Positions 1 through 6,418 of a stretch of DNA of 9,501 nt are shown here, one piece after another (the first letter of the stretch is position 1; every line of letters starts with the position of its first letter). Both the position numbers and the translations under genes were made by a program. Source of the DNA: DASQFQ01 sp039934455 (GTDB lineage: Bacteria; Actinomycetota; Thermoleophilia; Solirubrobacterales; Solirubrobacteraceae); contig JBDTMF010000166.1 of assembly GCA_039934455.1 (NCBI GenBank), forward strand, positions 1 through 9,501, written 5' to 3'. The notes beneath the pieces are model-generated. The model was not told where the DNA came from and ran no database searches. It saw only the letters and a program-made list of their open reading frames with translations.

Positions 1-1
1 T

Positions 2-472
2 TTGTCGCCGACCGCCAGACACGACCATCCGGGCCGGTTCCTGCACACGAAATACCGACTCACGACACTAGCCTTGAGGGCAGCCGCGGCGATTGGCGTG
101 GCCGTGCTCCTCGCGGCCGCAGGTTGCGGTGGCGGAGGACTGAGCGGGACGCAACGCGACCAGCTCGCGGCGCGGGTCGACCAGGCGCGCGAGGCCGCAG
201 CGGCGCGTGACGCAGACGGGGTCCGGCGCGCGCTCGTCGCCTTCCGGGCGAGCGTGCGGGCGGCCCGCGATCGCGACGAGATCTCGAGCGACGACGCCGG
301 GCGGCTGCTGACCGGGGCGCTGCAGGCGAGCCGCCGCGTCCGTGCCGAGATCACCCCGGCGCCGACGCCCGCGACACCGGCGCCCGCCGCGACCGTCGCC
401 CCGGCTCCTCCAGCGCACGGGAAGAAGCCCAAGAAGGACAAGGGCAAGGCGAAGGGACACGGGAAGCGATGA
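2..472 (+). CDS. Probable lipoprotein with helical core and Lys-rich tail (5' end uncertain)
   Basis: Function unknown; predicted to be exported and lipid-anchored. Numbered from the TTG at base 2, residues 27-41 are hydrophobic and end in a lipobox-like L-A-A-A-G before Cys42, followed by a Gly run. Residues about 48-117 are rich in Ala, Arg, Asp and Glu, with few Pro or Gly, and should be largely helical. Residues 118-140 are a Pro/Ala/Thr linker, and 141-156 are a strongly basic Lys/Gly tail. The start is unclear. TTG at base 2 gives a 26-residue leader before the hydrophobic stretch, which is long for a lipoprotein; TTG at base 74 gives an ideal short signal but has no visible ribosome site; the true start could lie left of the window. 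The TGA stop overlaps the ATG of the downstream kinase, so the two are probably translationally coupled. Seen: lipobox, composition and overlap. Inferred: surface location and a partnership with the kinase. Confidence 0.75.
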   Translation: MSPTARHDHPGRFLHTKYRLTTLALRAAAAIGVAVLLAAAGCGGGGLSGTQRDQLAARVDQAREAAAARDADGVRRALVAFRASVRAARDRDEISSDDAGRLLTGALQASRRVRAEITPAPTPATPAPAATVAPAPPAHGKKPKKDKGKAKGHGKR

Positions 473-1410
473 CCGGCTTCGCGGACGGCGCCACCCTCGC
501 CGAGGGCCGCTACACGCTCCAGCGCCGGCTCGGCACGGGCGGGATGGCAGCCGTCTGGCTCGCGCGTGACGAGCGGCTCGCCCGCCCCGTGGCGATCAAG
601 GCGCTCTCCGACGTGCTCGCCGGCGACGAGGCCTACGTCCGCCGCTTCAGCCGCGAGGCGCGCGTCGCCGCCGGCCTCTCGCACCCCAACCTCGTGCGTG
701 TGTTCGACTTCGGCGACGATCCGAGCCCGTACCTCGTGATGGAGTACGTCGAGGGCGGCACGCTCGCCGAGCACCTGCGTGACGGGCGTGAGCTCGACTG
801 CGATGGGCTCGTGCGGCGGCTGCTCGAGGCACTCCAGCACGTTCACGAGGCGCGCATCGTCCACCGCGACGTCAAGCCCGCCAACGTCCTGATGGGCCGC
901 GATGGGCGCGCGCGGCTGACCGACTTCGGCATCGCCCAGCCTGAGGGCGCGACGGCGCTGACCCAGACCGGCGGCGTCATGGGCACCATGCGCTACCTCG
1001 CTCCCGAGGTGCTCCACGGCGAGGCCGCGACCGCCGTCTCGGACCTCTACGCGCTCGGGATGCTGCTGCGCGACTGCCTCGAGCCGGGGGACGGCGCGCT
1101 CGATGCGCTCGCGGACCGGCTGACGGCGCCCGACCCTGGCGATCGCCCGCGGTCCGCTGCCGCGGCGATCGCGCTGCTCGATGCGGACCCGACCGGGGTG
1201 ACGGCGGTGCTCGCCGTCGGCCGCCGCGAGTCGCGGGTCAGTCGACGCGCGGCTGCCGTCGGCGTCGGCCTGCCCGCCGCCATGATCGTGTTGATCGTCG
1301 CGCTCACCAGCGCTGGGGGCGGTGGCGCGCCACCCGCCCTCCCGGCCCCCGACGCCTCGCTCGCGCGCCAGCTCGACGGGCTCGACCGCGCGGTGGAGGC
1401 GCTGCCGTGA
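469..1410 (+). CDS. Membrane-anchored Ser/Thr protein kinase (PknB-like, compact)
   Basis: A Hanks-type kinase of 313 residues that transfers phosphate from ATP to Ser/Thr of target proteins. All key motifs are visible: glycine loop G22-T-G-G-M-A-A-V29, ATP lysine K44 in V-A-I-K, helix-C Glu63, catalytic loop H132-R-D134-V-K-P-A-N139, D152-F-G154, an activation segment with several Thr (162, 165, 167, 173), and A178-P-E180. One membrane segment lies at about 261-280 after an Arg-rich stretch, which puts the kinase domain inside and about 30 residues outside. The outer tail is a Gly/Pro linker plus a short amphipathic stretch; there are no PASTA repeats. The C-lobe is unusually short: D192-L-Y-A-L-G is followed only about 30 residues later by D-P-G-D-R-P, so the usual stretch including helix G is largely missing. 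The ATG overlaps the upstream stop (ATGA) and has a GGGAA purine run just ahead of it. Kinase identity is very secure; the substrates cannot be read from the sequence. Confidence 0.96.
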   Translation: MTGFADGATLAEGRYTLQRRLGTGGMAAVWLARDERLARPVAIKALSDVLAGDEAYVRRFSREARVAAGLSHPNLVRVFDFGDDPSPYLVMEYVEGGTLAEHLRDGRELDCDGLVRRLLEALQHVHEARIVHRDVKPANVLMGRDGRARLTDFGIAQPEGATALTQTGGVMGTMRYLAPEVLHGEAATAVSDLYALGMLLRDCLEPGDGALDALADRLTAPDPGDRPRSAAAAIALLDADPTGVTAVLAVGRRESRVSRRAAAVGVGLPAAMIVLIVALTSAGGGGAPPALPAPDASLARQLDGLDRAVEALP

Positions 1411-1413
1411 GCC

Positions 1414-1440
1414 GCGGCCGCGCGGCAAGCGCGCGACCGC
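1414..1440. terminator. GC-rich hairpin between convergent genes, possible bidirectional terminator
   Basis: Bases 1414-1424 pair with 1430-1440 to give an 11-position stem with one C-A mismatch (C1418/A1436) and a 5-base loop (1425-1429). It sits just after the kinase stop (1410) and just before the carboxypeptidase stop (1454), where both transcripts should end. No T-tract follows on either strand, so it is not a classical intrinsic terminator. In DNA this GC-rich such a stem can also occur by chance. Confidence 0.35.
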
Positions 1441-1453
1441 CCGCGGGTCCCGG

Positions 1454-4400
1454 TTAGAGCTTGCGCGTGGTCAGCGTCGAGGTCGTGGTCTTGCTGCCCG
1501 CGCGGCGGACCGTGATGCGCACCTTGTAGTCGCCCGTGCGCAGCCCGCTCGCTTTGAGCGTTGCCCGGTGCGTGCGGTTGGCCGCGAAACGGCGTGACTT
1601 CACGAGCGTCTTGACGACCTGCCTGCCGCGCAGCACGTCGAGCCGCACGGTGGACGCGCGGGTGAGGCGGAAGGCCGTGCGCAGCGGCCGCCTGGTGGAT
1701 CCGCCGAAGGCCGCCCGCTCGAGCTTGTAGGAGCGCAGCAGCGCGCAGCTCTCGCGGCGGTAGAAGTCCGGGCGCGCCGTGAAGCGCCCGTCCTTGAGGC
1801 GGAAGACCTTGCGGCGCACGTCAGCGGTGCCGTCGGGGAGCTTGATCGCGTAGCGAGCGAAGAAGTAGCCGGGTCGCACGCGCTTGCGCTTGGAACGGCC
1901 GTTCCAGGTGAACGAGCCGCCCTGGCTGCGGAAGCGCGCGACGAGCCGCTCGCCGACCTCGCGCCGCCCGGCCGCGACCTGGAAGACGTCGACGTTGACC
2001 TTCTGCGCGACGCGCTTGGAGAACTCCAGCCGCACGCCCGCGCCGGCGGGTCGGGCGCGCACCGAGCGCAGGATCGCGGCGGACGCGCAGGCGGGGGTCC
2101 GGGCCGAGGCCGGGGCCGCCGCCGCCGGCGTCGCGCTCGCGCCGATCGCGCTCGCGCAGGCCGACAGGTCGGGGGTCTGGCGCTGGCCGCGCGCGATCGT
2201 GATCGGCTGGCTCGAGAGCACCTCGCCGGTGGGGCGCTCGCAGGTCAGCGTCCACGACTCCGTCCTGGCGGGCTCGTTCGGCGGCGGCCCGCCGAAGGTG
2301 ATCTTGCCCGTGTAGGGCTCGGCCGCCGCGAAGTTCGTCACCCGCGCGACGTACTTCTTGCCCGGCTGGAGCGTCGGCTCGGCGATCGTTGTCTCCTCGT
2401 AGGTCGTCGTGCCCTGCGCGGAGGTGCCGACCTCCTTGTCGACCGCGTCGTAGGAGTCGCCGTCGCCGTTGCCGTCGAGGAAGACCTTCATGTCCCAGTC
2501 GGTCGTCGGCGTCTGCCAGTCGATGCGCACGCTCGCGCGGGCGTTGTCGACGCCCGCGGACGGGACGGTGAACGGGTGGTCGTTGGAGTTGGCGGGGTCG
2601 TTGGACTCGGAGTCGCCGCCCGGAGCCGCGCCCGAGATATCGCCGTTGAAGGTCTGCGGCGGGCTCGGCGGCCCGCTCGCGGGCCGGCCCTTGTCGACGG
2701 CGACGATCGGCCGCGTGGACTGGTTGAGGTTGAACTGGAAGCGCCCGTCGGCCGGGATCTGCATGGTCGAGTTCAGGTGGTCGTCGATCGCGATCGGCTT
2801 GCCGTCGGGCTGCGGGAAGGTCTTGGTCTTGAAGTCCTTCTTCACGCGCAGGATCGCGCCGGCGGGGCCGCTGCCCTCGAGCACCGCATGCTTGCTCTGG
2901 TCGGCCGCGAACTCGTTCGCCAGGTAGTAGGCCTCGCGGTTGCCGTCCGTGCCGGGGATCGGGTCGGCGACCTTCGAGGTGCCCTCCCATTCGTCGGTGA
3001 CCCCTTCGGCGTAGCTCGGGTGGAAGTTGCCCTGGTCGCAGGTGCCGGCGGCGCGGTTGAGGTCGCCGCAGCCGATCTCGAACGTGAAGCCGAGGCCCCC
3101 CGTCGCGTAGTAGGACCAGTCCTCGGTCGTCCCGGTCGTGTCGTAGAGCTGGTAGGAGAGCTGGGAGAGGTAGCCGTTCTCGGCCGCCATCGAGTCGCCC
3201 AGCGCCTTGTAGATGCCCTCGTCGGGCGACGGCCCCTGGACCTGGAGGCCCGGCGGGCGCAGCACGAGGTCCGACGAGGTGTGGTTCGTGATCAGCGTCA
3301 TCACCTGGCGGGTGGAGACGAGGTCGCGGATGTTCTGGGTCTCCGGCTCGGAGAACGGGCCGGGGCCACGGTAGCTCTGGGTCAGCGGGTTGGTGTCGGC
3401 GCCCGGGCCGCCCCAGAAGCCGCCGTAGTTGCGGTTCGGGTCGACGCCCGGCTCGGCCAGTCCGACCGACGGCTGCGTGCAGTTGCCGGCCGCGGAGTCG
3501 TCGGCGAGGCGGCAGTTCTTGCGCCGGTACTCATAGGGGTGGCTGGCGATGTTGACCGTCTCGTCGCCGTAGGGGCGGCCGGTTCCGGCGCCCTCGGCCT
3601 CGCCCGCCTCGCGCGAGAGGTTGAAGCCGTCGGGGTTGACGATCGGGACGATGATGTTGCGGGTGTTGTCGACGAGGTTGACGGTCCGGGCCTCGCCGGC
3701 CTTGTAGCCGCGGATCAGCTCGAAGGCCCATTCCATCGCGTGCTCGCCGCTCGGCCACTCGCGCGCGTGGTGGACGCCCATGTTGAGGAAGATCGGCTTG
3801 CCGTCGCGGGCGTTGACGTCGCCGGTGATCTCGATGCCCTCGACCGTCCGGCCCTCGTAGGTCTTGTTCTTGAGCGTGATCGGCTTGACGAGGCCGGGGT
3901 TCTCGCGCACCAGCTTCTTCATGTCCTCGCCGTAGTCGGGCAGGCGGCGGTAGGTTCCGCTGCGGCCGCTCGGCAGCGAGCGTGCGTTGCTCGCGCGCCG
4001 CTCCTGGGCGCGCGCGACGCGGTCCTTGGCGACGAGGTCGGTGACCTCGGTCGTGAAGGTGAACTTGCCGTCGCGCAGCTTCCGCGCGTCCTTGGCTCCG
4101 TAGAGGACGGCCTCGCGGTAACCGGGGCGCGCGTGCTCGGTGAGGTCGAGGCCGAGCTTCTCCAGCTGCGCGTTGCGGGCGCGGTTCGGGACGGAGACCT
4201 TGACGAGCTGGGCCTTGACCGGGGTGGTGGCGTTGACGGGGTCGAGGGAGACGGTGAGCTTCGCGGTGCGCGTGTCGCCGGTGCGGCGGCAGGCCTGGAC
4301 GGCGAGCGGCGCGCCGGTGCCGACGATCCCCTCCGCGATCTCGATGTCGCCGAAGGCGGCGGACCCGGCGACCAGCCGTCCGGTCTCGGTCTCGAAGATC

Positions 4401-4645
4401 GCGAGGTCCCAGTCGCCGGGCCCGTCCCCGTCGAGCCGCGCCGTGATCCAGCCGCCGGCGGGCGAGGTGAGCCTGGTGGTGGGCTGGGCAGGGCCGCCGA
4501 GGAGCCTGGTCGTGCAGTCGCGGTCCTGGTTGCGCGCGGCGCTGACCGTCGTGGCGAGGAGGTCGCGCGCCTGCGCCGCGGCGGGTGCGAGCAGGGCGCA
4601 GAGCGCGAGGACGGCGATCAGCAGAGCGCGAAGGCAAGGGTTCAT
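1454..4645 (-). CDS. Secreted multi-domain M14 zinc carboxypeptidase
   Basis: A secreted metallopeptidase of 1063 residues predicted to remove C-terminal amino acids from peptides outside the cell. The signal peptide is residues 1-26 (hydrophobic 5-20, cleavage after A-Q-A). Residues about 45-135 form a PPC-like beta domain (D-W-D-L motif at 78-81), and 150-235 look like the propeptide region of bacterial M14 enzymes. The catalytic domain is about 236-560. Zinc ligands are H293 and E296 (H-A-R-E) and H455; substrate-binding residues are R375, N404 and R405; Tyr501 and the catalytic Glu523 (F-T-F-E-I-G) match bovine CPA Tyr248 and Glu270. A second PPC-like domain covers about 690-790 with an Asp/Gly-rich loop (724-738). 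Residues 845-1063 are two Ig- or FlgD-like beta domains rich in Arg and Lys. I chose the ATG at 4645 because it sits directly before the signal peptide; a GTG at 4693 would add 16 residues and overlap the divergent gene. No clear ribosome site is visible. Substrate preference (A/B type) is not assigned. Confidence 0.95.
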   Translation of the reverse strand: MNPCLRALLIAVLALCALLAPAAAQARDLLATTVSAARNQDRDCTTRLLGGPAQPTTRLTSPAGGWITARLDGDGPGDWDLAIFETETGRLVAGSAAFGDIEIAEGIVGTGAPLAVQACRRTGDTRTAKLTVSLDPVNATTPVKAQLVKVSVPNRARNAQLEKLGLDLTEHARPGYREAVLYGAKDARKLRDGKFTFTTEVTDLVAKDRVARAQERRASNARSLPSGRSGTYRRLPDYGEDMKKLVRENPGLVKPITLKNKTYEGRTVEGIEITGDVNARDGKPIFLNMGVHHAREWPSGEHAMEWAFELIRGYKAGEARTVNLVDNTRNIIVPIVNPDGFNLSREAGEAEGAGTGRPYGDETVNIASHPYEYRRKNCRLADDSAAGNCTQPSVGLAEPGVDPNRNYGGFWGGPGADTNPLTQSYRGPGPFSEPETQNIRDLVSTRQVMTLITNHTSSDLVLRPPGLQVQGPSPDEGIYKALGDSMAAENGYLSQLSYQLYDTTGTTEDWSYYATGGLGFTFEIGCGDLNRAAGTCDQGNFHPSYAEGVTDEWEGTSKVADPIPGTDGNREAYYLANEFAADQSKHAVLEGSGPAGAILRVKKDFKTKTFPQPDGKPIAIDDHLNSTMQIPADGRFQFNLNQSTRPIVAVDKGRPASGPPSPPQTFNGDISGAAPGGDSESNDPANSNDHPFTVPSAGVDNARASVRIDWQTPTTDWDMKVFLDGNGDGDSYDAVDKEVGTSAQGTTTYEETTIAEPTLQPGKKYVARVTNFAAAEPYTGKITFGGPPPNEPARTESWTLTCERPTGEVLSSQPITIARGQRQTPDLSACASAIGASATPAAAAPASARTPACASAAILRSVRARPAGAGVRLEFSKRVAQKVNVDVFQVAAGRREVGERLVARFRSQGGSFTWNGRSKRKRVRPGYFFARYAIKLPDGTADVRRKVFRLKDGRFTARPDFYRRESCALLRSYKLERAAFGGSTRRPLRTAFRLTRASTVRLDVLRGRQVVKTLVKSRRFAANRTHRATLKASGLRTGDYKVRITVRRAGSKTTTSTLTTRKL

Positions 4646-4680
4646 GCGGGTCGTAACGCAAGGTGCGTCAGGATCTGGCG
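4646..4680. promoter_or_regulatory. 35-base divergent intergenic region
   Basis: This is all the DNA between the carboxypeptidase ATG (4645, minus) and the decarboxylase GTG (4681, plus). It is too short for two separate promoters with leaders, so at least one promoter must lie inside the opposite coding region, or one transcript is leaderless. I see no convincing -10/-35 pair or inverted repeat in it. The plus-strand ribosome site occupies 4670-4673. Confidence 0.5.
4670..4673 (+). promoter_or_regulatory. Ribosome binding site deciding the decarboxylase start
   Basis: AGGA lies 7 bases before the GTG at 4681. The upstream in-frame GTG at 4663 lacks a comparable site, so 4681 is preferred; the difference is six residues. 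Confidence 0.55.
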
Positions 4681-6039
4681 GTGACACCACCACTGGAGCT
4701 CCCGCCCGAGGAGATGCGCCGACTCGGCTACCGGGTCATCGACCGCATCGTCGAGCACTGGGAGACGCTCGACTCCCAGCCTCCGTTGGCCGTGGGGGAC
4801 GCGGAGGCGCTGCGTGCCGTGTTGGGCGGCCCCGCGCCCGACGCGCCCGGCGATCCGGACGCCGCTCTGGACCGGCTCTTCGACGAGGTGCTGCCCTGGA
4901 CCGCGCGCACGATCCACCCGCGCTTCTTCGCCCGCATCGGCTCGCCCTCGAACTTGATCTCGACGCTGGCCGACGCCATCGCGTCGGGCTTCAACCTGCT
5001 CGGGACGTCATGGGTCGCCGCGTCGGGACCCTCGACCGTCGAGCTCACGGTCCTGGACTGGCTGCGCTCGTGGTGCGGGATGCCTCCCGGGACTGAGGGG
5101 CTGATGGTGAGCGGCGGCTCGATGGCCTCGCTGAACGCGCTGGTGGCGGCGCGCGAGGCACGAGGAGGCGCCGGCGGCGTCGTCTACCTGTCCGACCAGG
5201 CCCACGCGTCGATCCTGCGCGACCTCAAGGTGATGGGCGAGCGGGAGGTGCGGGTGCTGCCGTCGGACTCCACGTTCCGCCTTCCCGCGGGCGTGGTCGC
5301 TGCTGCGGTCGCAGCCGACCGCGCGGCGGGATTGACGCCGTTCGCGCTCGTGGCGAACGCGGGGACCACGAACACGGGCGCGGTCGATCCGCTGGACGAG
5401 CTGGCGGACCTGTGCGTGCGCGAGAAGCTCTGGTTCCACGTCGACGGCGCCTACGGCGCGTCGGCGGCGCTCTGCCCGGCGGGGCAGGAGGCTCTGGCCG
5501 GGATGGGGCGGGCGGACTCCTTGACGATCGACCCACACAAGTGGCTGTTCCAGCCCTACGAGGCCGGCGCGCTCCTGATCCGCGAGCCGGGCCTGCTCGA
5601 GCGCACCTTCACCATGAGCGGCGAGTACCTGCGCGACACCTTCGTCGAGGAGGTCAACTTCCGCGACCGCGGCATCCAGCTCACGCGCGGCGTCCGCGCG
5701 CTCAAGCTGTGGCTGTCGGTCCAGGTGTTCGGGCTCGACGCCTTCCGCTCGGCGATCGCGCACGGGATCGCTCTGGCCGAGCACGCCGAAGCCGTGCTCC
5801 GCTCCCGACCCGGTTGGGAGATCGTCACGCCGGCCCAGCTCGGGATCGTCTGCTTCGCCCGCGCCGAGGGCAACGAGTCAGCCATCTCCGCCGCGACCGT
5901 CGCTGACGGCTACGCCGCACCGTCGACGACGGTGCTCCGAGGCCAGACCGTGCTCCGGCTCTGCACCATCAACCCCCGGACGACCTTCCAGGAGATCGAG
6001 GCGACGATCGAGCGGATGGAGAGTTTCGCGGCTGGGTAA
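4681..6039 (+). CDS. Group II PLP-dependent decarboxylase family enzyme
   Basis: A cytoplasmic PLP enzyme of 452 residues in the aromatic-amino-acid/glutamate decarboxylase superfamily. Visible signatures: S88-P-S-N and the F-N-L-L-G-T-S-W block (104-111), S-G-G-S-M-A-S (144-150), PLP-stacking H175 in S-D-Q-A-H-A-S, the A-N-A-G-T-T-N-T-G-A-V-D-P block (225-237), D255 in H-V-D-G-A-Y-G for the pyridine nitrogen, and Schiff-base lysine K287 in D-P-H-K-W. The C-terminal domain (about 310-452) aligns with animal aromatic decarboxylases. The position matching AADC Tyr332 is Phe327 (V-N-F-R-D-R), which in plant and insect relatives goes with aldehyde-forming rather than amine-forming activity. Length is slightly below the usual 470-510. 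The substrate is not determinable here; aromatic amino acids are the family-based guess. A 122-residue gene follows after 9 bases, so the two probably share a transcript. Confidence 0.93.
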   Translation: MTPPLELPPEEMRRLGYRVIDRIVEHWETLDSQPPLAVGDAEALRAVLGGPAPDAPGDPDAALDRLFDEVLPWTARTIHPRFFARIGSPSNLISTLADAIASGFNLLGTSWVAASGPSTVELTVLDWLRSWCGMPPGTEGLMVSGGSMASLNALVAAREARGGAGGVVYLSDQAHASILRDLKVMGEREVRVLPSDSTFRLPAGVVAAAVAADRAAGLTPFALVANAGTTNTGAVDPLDELADLCVREKLWFHVDGAYGASAALCPAGQEALAGMGRADSLTIDPHKWLFQPYEAGALLIREPGLLERTFTMSGEYLRDTFVEEVNFRDRGIQLTRGVRALKLWLSVQVFGLDAFRSAIAHGIALAEHAEAVLRSRPGWEIVTPAQLGIVCFARAEGNESAISAATVADGYAAPSTTVLRGQTVLRLCTINPRTTFQEIEATIERMESFAAG

Positions 6040-6048
6040 GGCAGCCGG

Positions 6049-6417
6049 ATGCCGACAGAACCGGATCCGATCACGCTCGCCCAGGTCGTCCACCGCGCCG
6101 TCGAGGTCTGCGACCCCTCCGGCACCGACGACGACCTCGCCGACTTCCTCCTCCGCTTCGAGGACGCCGACGAACCGGTCACCGCAATCGAGGACATCGA
6201 GCAACGCCTCGCCGAATCCGCCGGAGCCCTCGACCCCCAGGCCGAGATCCCCTCCCTGCAGATGGCCACCGCCGTCGCGACCTACCTCGCCTTCCGCCGC
6301 GACCAGCTCGACGAGGACGGGGAGGACCTCCTCCGCCACGCCTCGAGAGCCGAGTTCGACGGAAATCCTTCGCCGGCGGTCGCGAACTGGCTGGAGGAGC
6401 AGGGAGTGAGCGGCTAG
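6049..6417 (+). CDS. Small acidic protein of unknown function
   Basis: I do not recognise this 122-residue protein. It is strongly acidic, with about 28 Asp/Glu against 7 Arg and no Lys, and has no signal peptide or membrane segment, so it is probably cytoplasmic. Residues about 8-60 and 68-100 look helical; a single Cys is at 21. An AAGG at 6038-6041, overlapping the decarboxylase stop, lies 7 bases before the ATG and supports this start. G/C-rich third positions and the tight 9-base spacing support a real, co-transcribed gene. It could be an accessory to the decarboxylase or unrelated; the sequence does not say which. Confidence 0.85.
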   Translation: MPTEPDPITLAQVVHRAVEVCDPSGTDDDLADFLLRFEDADEPVTAIEDIEQRLAESAGALDPQAEIPSLQMATAVATYLAFRRDQLDEDGEDLLRHASRAEFDGNPSPAVANWLEEQGVSG

Positions 6418-6418
6418 G

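Noticed and set aside
3531..4661. 376-codon minus-strand frame within the carboxypeptidase (and a similar 389-codon one at 1821-2990)
   Set aside because: Extreme Arg/Pro/Ala composition typical of an out-of-frame read of a high-GC gene; no recognisable motif.
2576..4684. 702-codon open frame on the plus strand, antisense to the carboxypeptidase
   Set aside because: Its translation is a Val/Gly/Ala/Arg/Leu-biased product with no domain or signal. It mirrors the frame of a real gene whose catalytic motifs are all present. Long antisense frames are expected in DNA this rich in G and C.
4646..4693. Upstream GTG start at 4693 for the carboxypeptidase
   Set aside because: It would put 16 polar residues before a clean signal peptide and overlap the start of the divergent gene.
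4140..5096. Plus-strand frame crossing the divergent starts
   Set aside because: It overlaps two well-supported genes in other frames and changes from Ser/Val-rich to Arg-rich composition at the gene border, as a shadow would.
5008..5784. 258-codon minus-strand frame opposite the decarboxylase
   Set aside because: Antisense to conserved PLP-enzyme motifs, Arg-rich, and no plausible start region.
4681..6417. Decarboxylase and acidic protein as the core of a biosynthetic gene cluster
   Set aside because: No synthase, tailoring enzyme or transporter lies nearby; the neighbours are a secreted peptidase and surface proteins.
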